From contig JAIEOM010000103.1 of NCBI GenBank assembly GCA_019750455.1, positions 1 through 35,224 on the forward strand: a stretch of 35,224 bases of DNA, in the 5' to 3' direction. Shown here piece by piece: positions 1-8,383 of this stretch. Source of the DNA: Sphingomonadales bacterium. Its GTDB lineage: Bacteria > Pseudomonadota > Alphaproteobacteria > Sphingomonadales > Sphingomonadaceae. How positions within the stretch are numbered: the first letter of the stretch is position 1; each line of letters opens with the position of its first letter. Below the pieces are notes generated by a model that was given only the letters and a program-made list of their open reading frames with translations, was not told the DNA's origin and did no database searches. The translations under genes and the position numbers were made by a program.

Positions 1-2
1 AA

Positions 3-77
3 GCGTGGCAGGCCGACCGCAGCCGTCCGATTGCGACCGCGGTGATGAACATCCTGATGGTCGAGGCCCAGCCCTAG
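3..77 (+). CDS. C-terminal end of an unidentified protein (partial)
   Basis: An open frame enters from the left edge and ends in TAG at 75-77. Only about 24 residues are visible, ending NILMVEAQP, so no family can be assigned. It is taken as a real gene end because the stop overlaps the stop of the convergent penicillin-binding protein gene by two bases in the shared tetramer CTAG, an arrangement repeated at two other convergent junctions in this window. The reading frame could still be chance. Confidence 0.45.
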   Translation, partial: AWQADRSRPIATAVMNILMVEAQP

Positions 78-2260
78 GGCGGCGGTGTCGGCGCAGGGGC
101 GGGCTGGACGACCACCCCGCCGCCGTCGAGCCTGACCTCCACCGGCACGCCATCCTGCCGCAGCGTCACGCCCTGCCCGTCAACCTTGAGGCTGGCCCCA
201 TCCTGCCCGAGCGGCACCTCGCCCTCGATCGTATCGAGCGGCTGGACCGGGCCTTCAGGATCAGGCGTGTCGCTGGCCACCGGCGCGGGCGCAGCCTCGA
301 TCTTCAGCGCCCCTCGCATGAAATCGCGCCAGATGCGCGCGGGCAGGCTGCCGCCGGTGACGCCGTCCAACGGGGCGTTGTCGTCCTTCCCGACCCACAC
401 GCCGACCACCAGATCGCCTGCATAGCCCACGAACAGCGCATCGCGGTAATCCTGCGTCGTGCCGGTCTTGCCGTAATTGGCAATCGGCAGCGCGGCATTG
501 CGACCCGTGCCGCGGTTGATCGCGGCGCGCAGCATCTCTTCAAGGTCCTCGTGATCGCCTGACGACATCGAATCCGTGCGCGTCGTCAGCCAATCCCACC
601 AGCTGCGCTCCCCGCGCGGGAAAGCATGGGGTTCGACCGGGTATTCATTGGCGGCAATGCCCGCATAGGCGGCGGTCAGCTCCATCAGGGTCATGGACGA
701 CGTGCCCAGCGCAAGGCTCGGATCACCCTCGGCCATCGGGGCGGTGATGCCGAGCCGGCGCGCGGTGGCGATCACCTTGTCGCTGCCCACCGCCTGGAAC
801 AGCCGCACCGCCGCGACATTGCTGGATGAGGCGAAGGCATCCTCCAGCGTGATCTGCGGCGAATACTGCTCGCGGGCGTTCTTGGGCCGGTAGCTGCCCT
901 GCGTGATCGGGGTGTTGGGGATGGTATCCTCTGGCTCCCACCCGTTCTCCAGCGCGGCGAGATAGACGATGGTCTTGAAGGTCGATCCCGGCTGGCGGCG
1001 GGCCTGCGTGGCGCGGTTGAAGGGCGATTTGCGATAGTCCCGCCCGCCCACCATCGCCACCACCTCGCCATTGCGGCGCATGGCGACAAGCGCGACCTGC
1101 GCGCCCCCGAGCGGCGCACGCCCCACGATCCGGCCGGCGAGCGCCTGAAGCCGCGAATCCAGCGTGGTGGTGAGGGTCTGCCTGGAATAGCTCGCCTCCA
1201 TCCCCTCGCGCGCCAGCGGCAGCGCCCAGTCGGCGAAATAGGTGCCGGTCGGCAGGTTATCGTCGCGCGTGCGCACGTCGATGCGCGGATCTGGCAGCGC
1301 CTTGGCCTCGGCTTCGGTGAGGTATCCGGCGGCGACCATCGATTTCACGACCAGATCCATGCGCTTCTTGGCCTTGTCGTAATGCTTTGTCGGCGCATAG
1401 CGCGAGGGCGCCTGTAGCAGCCCCGCCAGCATCGCCGCCTGTTCAGGGCGCAGTTTCTCCGGCTGGCGGTAGAAGTAATGCAGGCTCGCAGCGCGCAGGC
1501 CATACTGGTTGTCGCCGAAATAGGCGTTGGACAGATAGCGTTCGAGGATTTCGTCCTTGGTCAGCCAGCCTTCCAGCCACAGCGCGATCAGCGCCTCGCG
1601 TGCCTTGCGGGTGAGGCTTTGTTCGGGGGTGAGAAAGGTGAACTTGGCGAGCTGCTGGGTGATCGTCGATCCCCCGCCATATCCGGTCCACGCCGCCCGG
1701 GCGATGCCGCGCGGGTCGATGCCCAAATGGGTGTAGAAACGCCGGTCCTCGATGGCGATGAAGGCCTGCACCACATGCGGCGGCAGGTCCTTGACCTTGA
1801 CCGGCGCCTCCACCACCGCACCTTGCCGGGCAATCGGCGTGCCATCGCTGGCCAGCAGGGTGACCTGCGGCGGGGCGATGGGTTCAAGGCTTTTGGAAAG
1901 CGGCGCGGTGAAGGTCAGCCAGCCGATGAGCAGCGCCAAGGTGGCAAGAAACGCGAGAACGCCCCGCCCCGTCCACCACAGCTTGGAGCGCTGCCGCCAG
2001 TAATCGCGCTGCCACCAGCGCAGGCGGCGTTTTTCCTCGGTCGCAAGCGCCTCGTCGACAAGGCCGAGCTTGGCGTCCCATTCGTCGAAGGCAGGCTTGC
2101 CCGACACGCGCGCCCCGGAAACGGACGAACGCGGGAGTTCGTCGTCGTCATCATCGATGGGGCGGGAGGATTCGTAGAGCGGGAAGAAGCCGGAAGGCGT
2201 GCCTGCACCCTCGGATGCGCGGCCCCGCGAGCCTTTCCAGAATCGGTCGAAGAACGCCAT
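74..2260 (-). CDS. class A penicillin-binding protein (glycosyltransferase and transpeptidase)
   Basis: Bifunctional peptidoglycan synthase, anchored in the inner membrane with both catalytic domains in the periplasm. It polymerises lipid II and cross-links stem peptides. The long cytoplasmic N-terminus has an acidic run near residue 40, then one membrane helix at about residues 100-118. The GT51 domain shows EDRRFY (catalytic Glu near residue 171) and GGSTITQQLAK. The transpeptidase domain shows the STFK nucleophile motif near 426-429, SSN near 479-481 and KTGTT near 598-602. The C-terminus ends in a Pro-rich tail. The ATG at 2260 (728 residues) was preferred to an in-frame GTG at 2269; neither has a clear Shine-Dalgarno. 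It is the last gene of a minus-strand run after cobS and a TonB-C-like gene, 44 bases from the latter. PBP1A-like or PBP1C-like assignment is left open. Confidence 0.93.
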   Translation of the reverse strand: MAFFDRFWKGSRGRASEGAGTPSGFFPLYESSRPIDDDDDELPRSSVSGARVSGKPAFDEWDAKLGLVDEALATEEKRRLRWWQRDYWRQRSKLWWTGRGVLAFLATLALLIGWLTFTAPLSKSLEPIAPPQVTLLASDGTPIARQGAVVEAPVKVKDLPPHVVQAFIAIEDRRFYTHLGIDPRGIARAAWTGYGGGSTITQQLAKFTFLTPEQSLTRKAREALIALWLEGWLTKDEILERYLSNAYFGDNQYGLRAASLHYFYRQPEKLRPEQAAMLAGLLQAPSRYAPTKHYDKAKKRMDLVVKSMVAAGYLTEAEAKALPDPRIDVRTRDDNLPTGTYFADWALPLAREGMEASYSRQTLTTTLDSRLQALAGRIVGRAPLGGAQVALVAMRRNGEVVAMVGGRDYRKSPFNRATQARRQPGSTFKTIVYLAALENGWEPEDTIPNTPITQGSYRPKNAREQYSPQITLEDAFASSSNVAAVRLFQAVGSDKVIATARRLGITAPMAEGDPSLALGTSSMTLMELTAAYAGIAANEYPVEPHAFPRGERSWWDWLTTRTDSMSSGDHEDLEEMLRAAINRGTGRNAALPIANYGKTGTTQDYRDALFVGYAGDLVVGVWVGKDDNAPLDGVTGGSLPARIWRDFMRGALKIEAAPAPVASDTPDPEGPVQPLDTIEGEVPLGQDGASLKVDGQGVTLRQDGVPVEVRLDGGGVVVQPAPAPTPPP

Positions 2261-2304
2261 GATTGGCACTGTGTTATCAGGCTAGGACACTGACACGCAA
2301 GCGG

Positions 2305-3033
2305 TCAGAACGCATTGACCAGATTGGCATAGGCCTGTGGCTGATCGACCTCGCCCAGCATCAGCTTGGCAGGGGTCTTGCGGCAATGCTTGATGAGTTT
2401 GGTCCACATCACCTCACGCTCGGCACGCGCGGCACGTCGGTCCTCGCCGCTCGGCGCAGATCCCTGCCACATCGCCTGGATCGAGGCCAGCGAGGTGTAG
2501 GCGTTGTGGGGCCAGAACAGCTTGCGCCGACCGGCATTGGCGGCGGTGAACCAGTCCCATTCGCGCACCAGATCGCCGCACGTATAGGTCTTGATCCCGC
2601 CGCCGGGGCTGTCCTCGTCGTGGCGGGCATAGCTGCCGCGCACATCTACGCTGCCTTCAATCGTGTTGCCGTCCTTGTCGGTGGCGGCGAGGTAGGAAAG
2701 CTGCCGGGCCCGCTCTTGCACGGCTTCATCAATGGCGGGTGACATGCTGCTCTGCTTGAGAATGAGTGCAATCAGCTTCCCGTCAGCACTAACCGTGGCA
2801 GTGTAGATCGCGGTGCCATTATGCCCTGCATCCTTGGCCGCCTGCGGGATATCGACCGTCCGGATCTGCTCGGCCCATGCACGACGCGGGTGGGTTTCGA
2901 CCAGCACTGGCCTGGGCCGAACGGGAGCCATCTGGATGTCAGGCGCTCGCGGGGGCGGCGGAACGAGCACGGCGTCCTGCGCCGCGAGCGGCGCTGCCGC
3001 CAGAACCAGCAGGATGACCGCCCCCCGCATCAT
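2305..3033 (-). CDS. secreted protein with TonB C-terminal-like domain
   Basis: A protein of 242 residues. The N-terminal stretch, MMRGAVILLVLAAAPLAAQ, looks like a signal peptide ending at an AxA-type site. A Pro-rich segment follows, then a region at about residues 55-135 with the pattern of TonB C-terminal domains: a GxxGTAIYTATVSADGK-type strand, a later SPAIDEA helix and a Leu/Ala/Asp-rich strand. The C-terminal third has four charged or aromatic segments and three cysteines and was not recognised. There is no membrane anchor typical of true TonB, so it is more likely a periplasmic TonB-C-fold protein than the energy transducer. The ATG at 3033 begins two bases after the cobS stop, implying co-transcription; a longer in-frame extension inside cobS is unlikely to be translated. 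Confidence 0.72.
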   Translation of the reverse strand: MMRGAVILLVLAAAPLAAQDAVLVPPPPRAPDIQMAPVRPRPVLVETHPRRAWAEQIRTVDIPQAAKDAGHNGTAIYTATVSADGKLIALILKQSSMSPAIDEAVQERARQLSYLAATDKDGNTIEGSVDVRGSYARHDEDSPGGGIKTYTCGDLVREWDWFTAANAGRRKLFWPHNAYTSLASIQAMWQGSAPSGEDRRAARAEREVMWTKLIKHCRKTPAKLMLGEVDQPQAYANLVNAF

Positions 3034-3035
3034 CC

Positions 3036-4013
3036 TCAACGCTTCTTCGCGGCCCCTTCCGGAAGGTCTTCGCCAAACACGCGCTGGTAGTATTCGGCCA
3101 CCAGCGTGCGCTCGGCCTCGTCGCACTTGTTGAGGAAGCTGAGGCGGAAGGCGAAACCGGTCGAGCCGAAGATCGCTGCGTTCTGCGCCCAGGTGATCAC
3201 GGTGCGCGGGCTCATCACTGTCGAGATATCGCCGTTCATGAAGCCCTGACGGGTCAGTTCGGCGACCTTGACCATGTCGGCGATCAGCTTGTCATCGGCC
3301 ATCGGGGTCTTGGACTTGACGATCTGCTGCTCCACCTCGGGCTTGAGGTAATTGAGCGCGACGACGATGTTCCAGCGGTCCATCTGCGCCTGATTGATCG
3401 CCTGCGTGCCGTGATAGAGGCCCGAGGTGTCGCCAAGGCCCACGGTGTTGGTGGTCGCGAACAGGCGGAAGAAGGGGTTGGGGGTGATCACGCGGTTCTG
3501 GTCGAGCAGCGTGAGCCGCCCGTCGAACTCGAGCACGCGCTGGATCACGAACATCACGTCGGGGCGGCCCGCGTCATATTCGTCAAAGGTCAGCACCACC
3601 GGGTGCTGGAGCGCCCAGGGCAGGATGCCTTCCTTGAACTCGGTGACCTGCAACCCGTCCTTGAGCACGATCGCATCGCGGCCGACGAGGTCGATGCGGC
3701 TGATATGTGCGTCGAGGTTCACGCGGATCGAGGGCCAGTTGAGGCGCGCGGCGACCTGTTCGATGTGGGTCGACTTGCCGGTGCCGTGATAGCCCTGCAC
3801 CATCACCCGGCGGTTGTGCGCAAAGCCCGCAAGGATCGCCAGCGTCGTGTCCGGATCGAACACATAGGCGCCGTCCGTCTCGGGGACGTGTTCGTCACGC
3901 TGCGAGAAGGCGGGAACCTGCCAGTCGACATCGATCCCGAAGGTCTCGCGAACGTCGATGGTGGTATCGGGTTGGGTGGGCATGGCGCTGGCGCCGGAAG
4001 GGATCGTGGTCAT
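3036..4013 (-). CDS. cobS: CobS-type AAA+ ATPase (cobaltochelatase small subunit homologue)
   Basis: MoxR-class AAA+ ATPase. In aerobic B12 synthesis CobS works with CobT and CobN to insert cobalt into hydrogenobyrinate a,c-diamide. Visible features are the CobS-type N-terminus ([12 protein letters not shown]...DEHVPE), Walker [10 protein letters not shown] at about residues 74-82, Walker [10 protein letters not shown] at about 139-147, and a sensor-1-like FATTNT. The length of 325 residues fits the family. The ATG at 4013 was chosen because it gives the usual short lead into FGID; upstream in-frame starts (4037 ATG, 4052 TTG) are possible. No cobT or cobN lies in the window, so cobalt chelation is a family inference only. 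The bolA and J-domain genes that often neighbour cobS in alphaproteobacteria are about 3 kb away. Confidence 0.9.
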   Translation of the reverse strand: MTTIPSGASAMPTQPDTTIDVRETFGIDVDWQVPAFSQRDEHVPETDGAYVFDPDTTLAILAGFAHNRRVMVQGYHGTGKSTHIEQVAARLNWPSIRVNLDAHISRIDLVGRDAIVLKDGLQVTEFKEGILPWALQHPVVLTFDEYDAGRPDVMFVIQRVLEFDGRLTLLDQNRVITPNPFFRLFATTNTVGLGDTSGLYHGTQAINQAQMDRWNIVVALNYLKPEVEQQIVKSKTPMADDKLIADMVKVAELTRQGFMNGDISTVMSPRTVITWAQNAAIFGSTGFAFRLSFLNKCDEAERTLVAEYYQRVFGEDLPEGAAKKR

Positions 4014-4129
4014 TGCGGGCGGACGGTTAAACGGCATGGCGCGAGGCTGCAAGCAGTGGTTTGACCGCCTGCCCTCGCAATTTGACGAGCGCGCCTTTCG
4101 CGGGGGCGCGCCATGCCTATATTCCTCCC

Positions 4130-4969
4130 ATGGCCGACCCCGTCGAATCGCTGCGCTTGAAGCTGGTTTCGCAGGTGCGCGGGGTGTTTCACGATGCGAG
4201 CAAGGGGCAGACGCCGACCCCGCCTTCTGACGAGGCGCTGTTCCTCCGCGATACGCCGATCCGGCAGGTGCACGCGGATATCGTGGGCATGATGACCGGC
4301 GGGGTGCGCGCGCTGCTGCTCCAGATGCTGCACCCCGAGGCCTTGCAGGGCGTGCTCGATCATTCGAACTTCCGCGAGGATATGCACGGTCGGCTGCGGC
4401 GCACGGCGCGGTTCATCGCGGTGACGACCTTCGGCCACCGTGACGAGGCGATGAAGGCGATCGAGCGGGTGAACCGCATCCATGCCAGGGTGGGCGGGAC
4501 GCTGCCCGATGGCTCGCCCTATCAGGCCACGAACCCGCGCACCCTCGCATGGGTCCATGTGACCGAGGCGCAGAGCTTCCTTGCTGGCTATATCCGCCAT
4601 GTCCGCCCCGCCATGCCGGCGGCGGAACAGGACGAATATTACCGCCAGTTCGCGGTGATCGCACGGGCGCTCGGCGCCGATCCCGTGCCCGAAACGCGTG
4701 CCGAGGCGGAGCGCATTTTCAGGGTCTTGCGCCACGATCTTGCCACCTCGAAGGAAGCGCGCGAGGTTGCGCAGCTGGTGCTGAGCCAGCGGCCCGAAGG
4801 CACGCCGCGATCCGTGCAGACGATGATCACCGCCGATGCCGTCGCCATGCTGCCGCCCTTCGCCCGCACCATGCTGAACCTGCAACGCCCGGTCCTGACC
4901 GCCCTGCCCGCCCGTGCGGCGACATGGGGCATGGGCCGGACGCTGCGCTGGGCGTTCCAACAGAAGTGA
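4130..4969 (+). CDS. MpaB / DUF2236 family oxygenase-like protein
   Basis: A 279-residue protein resembling the DUF2236 (MpaB, latex-clearing oxygenase) family, whose characterised members bind a b-type haem. Supporting segments are [23 protein letters not shown], the [12 protein letters not shown] motif, a region near [18 protein letters not shown] and the downstream [19 protein letters not shown]. Histidines in LHPEA and WVHVTE are plausible haem ligands by analogy. No signal peptide is evident, so it is probably cytoplasmic. The ATG at 4130 was preferred to an upstream in-frame start at 4061 because the family N-terminus aligns with it and the upstream extension is compositionally odd. It is divergent from cobS, 116 bases away, and heads a plus-strand run of small enzymes. 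Substrate unknown. Confidence 0.82.
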   Translation: MADPVESLRLKLVSQVRGVFHDASKGQTPTPPSDEALFLRDTPIRQVHADIVGMMTGGVRALLLQMLHPEALQGVLDHSNFREDMHGRLRRTARFIAVTTFGHRDEAMKAIERVNRIHARVGGTLPDGSPYQATNPRTLAWVHVTEAQSFLAGYIRHVRPAMPAAEQDEYYRQFAVIARALGADPVPETRAEAERIFRVLRHDLATSKEAREVAQLVLSQRPEGTPRSVQTMITADAVAMLPPFARTMLNLQRPVLTALPARAATWGMGRTLRWAFQQK

Positions 4970-5019
4970 TACGCTCCCTCCGGCGAGGCTGCTAAAGCGG
5001 CGGCGGGAGGAGATGCATC

Positions 5020-5391
5020 ATGTACGTTCAGGGATTCGTGCTCGCCGTGCCGGAGAGCAACAAGGACGCCTATCGCGAGGTCGCCGAAAAGTTCTGGGAC
5101 ATCGTCAAGGATTACGGCTGCCTGTCGCAGATCGAATGCTGGGAGGCCGACATCAAGGACGGCACCACCACCGATTTCCGCATGGCCGTGAAGGCCGAGG
5201 CCGGCGAGAAGATCGTCTTCGCCTGGACCACCTGGCCCGACCGCGCCACTGCCGAGGCGAGTCACGAAAAGCTGATGGCCGACCCGCGCATGGCCGAGCA
5301 TTTCGGCAACCCCGATGGCAGCGACATGCCCTTTGATGGCAAGCGCATGATCTATGGCGGGTTCGAACCGATTGTCTGGAAGGAGGCGTAA
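5020..5391 (+). CDS. DUF1428 family protein (YbaA-like)
   Basis: A 123-residue cytoplasmic protein of the DUF1428 family, a dimeric alpha/beta-barrel-type fold of unknown function. It begins with MYVQGFVLAVPESNKDAYRE and has the characteristic central IECWEADIKDG segment and the C-terminal DMPFDGKRMIYGGFEPI. The start is well supported by a strong Shine-Dalgarno (GGGAGGAG at about 5007-5013) before the ATG at 5020. It lies 50 bases after the MpaB-like gene and 3 bases before the glutathione S-transferase gene, so it is probably co-transcribed with the latter. No catalytic residues can be named. Confidence 0.88.
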   Translation: MYVQGFVLAVPESNKDAYREVAEKFWDIVKDYGCLSQIECWEADIKDGTTTDFRMAVKAEAGEKIVFAWTTWPDRATAEASHEKLMADPRMAEHFGNPDGSDMPFDGKRMIYGGFEPIVWKEA

Positions 5392-5394
5392 GCG

Positions 5395-6021
5395 ATGGCC
5401 GAATTCACCTTCTACACCGTCGCCATGAGCCGCGGGCAAATCAGCCGCTGGGCCCTGCACGAGGCGGGGGCGGATTACGAGCACGTGGTGTTCGACTGGG
5501 CAACCCGGCCCGACAGCTTCAAGGCCATCAACCCCATGAACAAGGTGCCCGCTCTGGTGCACCATCATGGCGGCCACGACCACGTCGTCACCGAATGCGC
5601 GGCGATCAACCACTACCTCGCCGAGACCCACCCCGACGCAGGCCTCCTGCCCGACGCGCACGAGAAAGCCGCTTATTTCCGCTGGCTGTTCTTCGCCGCC
5701 GGGCCGCTGGAGCAGGCGTTGATCGCGCGCTCCTTCGATTGGCAGGTGCCCGAGGGCAAGACCGGACAAGCCGGTTTCGGCAGCTTCGAGCTGACCCTGG
5801 ACGCGATCGACAGCTGGCTGTCGGCGAACGACTTCATCGCGGGCAGCCGTTTCACCATGGCCGATACCTATGTCGGCAGCCAGTTCGTGTGGGGCCTGCG
5901 CTTCGGATCGATTCCCGAGCGGCCATCCTTCCGCGCCTATGTCGATCGCATCACCCAGCGCCCCGCCTACGCCGAGGCCAACGCCATCGACGCCGCGATC
6001 ATCAAGGGGGCGGCCGCATGA
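5395..6021 (+). CDS. glutathione S-transferase family protein
   Basis: A 208-residue protein with an N-terminal thioredoxin-like domain (FTFYTVAMSRGQISRWALHEAG; NPMNKVPALV containing the conserved cis-Pro; then TECAAINHYLAE) and an all-alpha C-terminal domain containing FIAGSRFTMADTYVGS, the usual N-capping-box region of GSTs. The TECAAI stretch corresponds to the E-S/C-A-I glutathione-binding motif, with Cys replacing the common Ser. It begins three bases after the DUF1428 stop and its own stop overlaps the next start in ATGA, so translation is probably coupled. Likely cytosolic glutathione conjugation or peroxidase-type chemistry; substrate not predictable. Confidence 0.92.
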   Translation: MAEFTFYTVAMSRGQISRWALHEAGADYEHVVFDWATRPDSFKAINPMNKVPALVHHHGGHDHVVTECAAINHYLAETHPDAGLLPDAHEKAAYFRWLFFAAGPLEQALIARSFDWQVPEGKTGQAGFGSFELTLDAIDSWLSANDFIAGSRFTMADTYVGSQFVWGLRFGSIPERPSFRAYVDRITQRPAYAEANAIDAAIIKGAAA

Positions 6022-6503
6022 CCGCCAAGAACACCATCTGCGTCTGGTACAATGGCGATGCCGAGGAAGCCGCCAACTTCTACGCCAGCGTCTTCCCCGA
6101 TAGCCATGTCGGCGCCATCCACCGCTCGCCGATGGACAATCCGGGCAACAAGGCGGACGATGTGATGATCGTCGAATTCACGGTCTGCGGCGTGGCCTGC
6201 ATCGGCCTCAATGGCGGGCCTATCTTCCCGCATACCGAGGCGTTCTCCTTCCAGATCGCCACCGATACGCAGCAAGAGACCGACCGCTACTGGAACGCCA
6301 TCGTCGGCAATGGCGGCGCGGAAAGCGCCTGCGGCTGGTGCAAGGACAGGTGGGGGGTGAACTGGCAGATCACGCCGCGGGTCCTGACCGAAGCCCTCGC
6401 CGAAGGCGGCGATGTCGCCAGACGGGCCTTCGGCGCGATGATGCACATGCAGAAGATCGATCACGCCGCGATCGCGGCGGCTGTTGCAGGAGAGCAGCCA
6501 TGA
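6018..6503 (+). CDS. VOC family protein (PhnB / 3-demethylubiquinone methyltransferase-like fold)
   Basis: A 161-residue protein of the vicinal-oxygen-chelate superfamily, PhnB-like branch. It shows the VWYNGDAEEAANFYASVFPDS motif, then VMIVEFTVCGVACIGLNGGP and the closing strand CGWCKDRWGVNWQITPRVL, all typical of this branch, which is often annotated as a 3-demethylubiquinone-9 methyltransferase although no methyltransferase activity is implied. The start ATG at 6018 overlaps the GST stop (ATGA) and the end overlaps the SRPBCC start in the same way, so GST-VOC-SRPBCC are translationally coupled. Metal-ligand residues cannot be fixed by eye. Confidence 0.9.
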   Translation: MTAKNTICVWYNGDAEEAANFYASVFPDSHVGAIHRSPMDNPGNKADDVMIVEFTVCGVACIGLNGGPIFPHTEAFSFQIATDTQQETDRYWNAIVGNGGAESACGWCKDRWGVNWQITPRVLTEALAEGGDVARRAFGAMMHMQKIDHAAIAAAVAGEQP

Positions 6504-6940
6504 AGGAACTTTCCGTTACCCGCTACATCGCCGCCCCGCCCGCCGCGGTGTGGGACGCGATGGTCAACCGGCAGGAGGAATGGTGGTGCCCGCGTCCGTG
6601 GCGGGTCGAAATCGTCGCGCAGGACCGCTTTCCCGGCGGGCGCAGCGCGATGATCATGCGCGGCCCCGATGGCGAGGAAATGCCTCACGATGGCATCATG
6701 CTCGCATGGGACGAAGGCCGCCGTTTCGCGTCGACCGATGCTATCGTCGGTGATCTGGAACCGTCCGGCCCGTTCATGATCGGCATCTGGGAAATCGAGC
6801 CCGAAGGCGAAGGCACCCGCTACACCGCCCGCGCCCGCCACTGGTCCGATGAGGCGCGCCAGCAGCACGAGGAAATGGGCTTCGTGCAAGGCTGGGAAGC
6901 CTGCGCGGCGCAGCTGGCGGAACTGTGCGAAGCGCACTGA
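6500..6940 (+). CDS. SRPBCC family protein (AHSA1/START-like)
   Basis: A 146-residue protein with the helix-grip pattern of the SRPBCC superfamily. It begins VTRYIAAPPAAVWDAMVN, has a central run of beta strands, and ends with a long helix (EEMGFVQGWEACAAQLAEL) that matches the usual GWxxxLxxL terminus. Such domains bind hydrophobic ligands in a deep cavity; no ligand can be predicted here. The ATG at 6500 overlaps the VOC gene stop. Its TGA directly abuts the stop of the convergent J-domain gene, forming the palindrome TGATCA. It is the last gene of the plus-strand run that starts at 4130. Confidence 0.9.
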   Translation: MKELSVTRYIAAPPAAVWDAMVNRQEEWWCPRPWRVEIVAQDRFPGGRSAMIMRGPDGEEMPHDGIMLAWDEGRRFASTDAIVGDLEPSGPFMIGIWEIEPEGEGTRYTARARHWSDEARQQHEEMGFVQGWEACAAQLAELCEAH

Positions 6941-7534
6941 TCAGGCCAGTGCGGCGCTCTTTTTCAGAAGCTGGTAGGCGTCGACCACGGCGGTCAGCTG
7001 CGCCTCGTGCGCACGATCCCCGCCGTTGCGGTCGGGGTGATAGCGGCGGACCAGTTCGGAATAGCGGCGGCGCAGGCGCGTGCGGTCGGTGTCGGAGCCG
7101 AGGCCCATCACCTCCAGCGCAGCTGCTTCCTCGCGGTTGAAGCGCCCGGACATGGCCGCCCGCGCCTCGCGTTCCGCCCGCGACTTGATGCCGCGCGCGC
7201 GGGCCGAGATCGCGTCGAGGGGATCGGCATAGTCCGCCCAGCGCGGTGCATCGTGGATGCCCGCCGTGGGCCGGAACACCCGGCTTTCGGTCTGCCAGCC
7301 GGCGATGGGCGATTGCGCGCGCAGGATTTCCTCGGCGCTCATGCCTTCGAACCAGTCATAGCCCGCGTTGAATTCCCGCACGTGCTGCAAGCAGAACCAG
7401 CGCCATTCGCCCGGACCGTCAAACCCGTGCGGACGACGGCCGGGCGCGCGGAATTCGCCCGCCTCGCGGCAACCGGGGGCTTCGCATCGCCGTCCGGGGC
7501 TCTCGACGCGGCCGTGGAATCGTGGTGAAGGCAT
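6941..7534 (-). CDS. J-domain protein with N-terminal Cys-rich segment
   Basis: A 197-residue DnaJ-domain protein. The C-terminal J domain runs from about residue 138 (ALEVMGLGSDTDRTRLRRRYSELVRRYHPDRNGGD) with the essential HPD at 166-168, and predicts stimulation of a DnaK-type ATPase. The N-terminal half is the conserved extension seen in alphaproteobacterial J proteins encoded beside bolA and cobS. It contains Cys17, Cys22, Cys48 and His51, a possible zinc-binding set. The ATG at 7534 (MPSPRFHG) was chosen; an in-frame start at 7564 would add ten residues. It is divergent from bolA with an 80-base gap. Its specific client is unknown. Confidence 0.9.
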   Translation of the reverse strand: MPSPRFHGRVESPGRRCEAPGCREAGEFRAPGRRPHGFDGPGEWRWFCLQHVREFNAGYDWFEGMSAEEILRAQSPIAGWQTESRVFRPTAGIHDAPRWADYADPLDAISARARGIKSRAEREARAAMSGRFNREEAAALEVMGLGSDTDRTRLRRRYSELVRRYHPDRNGGDRAHEAQLTAVVDAYQLLKKSAALA

Positions 7535-7614
7535 AAGGAACCTGAATGGCGATTGGGCGGCCAAGTTCCAAGTCCCGAACTGGCCCTCGCCGCTTGCGAA
7601 AAAGGAAATGCTTG

Positions 7615-7881
7615 ATGAGTGTCGCCGAGGAAATGCACGCGCTTTTGACCGAGGCCTTCGCGCCCACCCGCCTTGCGATCATCAACGACAGCGCCAAGCA
7701 CTCTGGCCACATGGGCGACGACGGATCGGGCGAATCCCACTTCACGGTGGAGATCGAGGCGGCGGCCTTTGCCCCGATGAACCGCCTCGCCCGCCAGCGC
7801 GCGGTGATCGCGGCGCTGGGCGATATCGTCGGCCAGCGGGTCCATGCGGTGGCGATCAAGGCGAGCGTGCCGGAGGCATGA
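7615..7881 (+). CDS. BolA family protein
   Basis: An 88-residue BolA-like protein. The body has the BolA pattern: an N-terminal helix (MHALLTEAFAPTRLAIINDS), then the SAKHSGHMGDDGSGESHFTVEIEAAAF region with the conserved SxxHxGH and SHF segments, and a basic or hydrophobic C-terminal helix-turn region ([29 protein letters not shown]). BolA proteins pair with monothiol glutaredoxins in Fe-S handling; no glutaredoxin is present here. The ATG at 7615 follows an AAAGGAAA ribosome-binding site; an upstream in-frame start at 7546 gives an unlikely basic extension. Its stop overlaps the start of the Nudix gene (ATGA). Confidence 0.93.
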   Translation: MSVAEEMHALLTEAFAPTRLAIINDSAKHSGHMGDDGSGESHFTVEIEAAAFAPMNRLARQRAVIAALGDIVGQRVHAVAIKASVPEA

Positions 7882-8333
7882 CGACACTTAACCCCGCCCT
7901 GCGCCTGCGCCGTGCGGCGCGGCTGATCGTGCTCGACGCCGAGACCCGCGCGCTGATGTTCCGCTATGATGTGCCGGGGCGCGCGCCTTTCTGGGTGACA
8001 GCGGGGGGCGAGTGCGAGCCGGACGAAAGCTTCGAAGACGCGGCGCGGCGCGAATTGTTCGAGGAGACCGGGATCACCGCCGATCCGGGGTCGCAAATTG
8101 CGCGGATGACGCCTGAATTCATCACCGTGGAAGGCGAGCCGGTGCAGGCCGACGAACGCTTCTTCCTCGTGCGCGTGGCCGAGGCGCGGATCGACACGAG
8201 CGGGCACACCGAAACCGAGCTGGCGCTGATGACGCAGCACCGCTGGTTCACGCTCGACGAGCTGGAAAACTGGCACGAGGCGGTGTTTCCCGTGAACCTT
8301 GCCGACATGATCCGGTCCCATATCGCAACCTGA
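7878..8333 (+). CDS. Nudix hydrolase
   Basis: A 151-residue protein with an intact Nudix box at residues 44-66 (G-x5-E-x7-R-E-L-x-E-E-x-G-I), the Mg2+-binding and catalytic signature for hydrolysis of nucleoside diphosphates linked to another moiety. The flanking strands (LIVLDAETRALMFRY; FWVTAGG) and the C-terminal HRWFTLDELENW, VFPVNL segments suit a housekeeping Nudix enzyme of the NTP or ADP-ribose pyrophosphatase kind, but substrate cannot be inferred. Translation is probably coupled to bolA, whose TGA overlaps this ATG. Confidence 0.93.
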   Translation: MTTLNPALRLRRAARLIVLDAETRALMFRYDVPGRAPFWVTAGGECEPDESFEDAARRELFEETGITADPGSQIARMTPEFITVEGEPVQADERFFLVRVAEARIDTSGHTETELALMTQHRWFTLDELENWHEAVFPVNLADMIRSHIAT

Positions 8334-8383
8334 TTGCCCTGCCCGCCGCCGCTCGCTAGTCCTCTCGCAAAAGGGAGAGAGAC

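Noticed and set aside
2261..2269. GTG start at 2269 for the penicillin-binding protein
   Set aside because: The ATG three codons later is the more usual start and neither has a clear ribosome-binding site; the choice is not certain.
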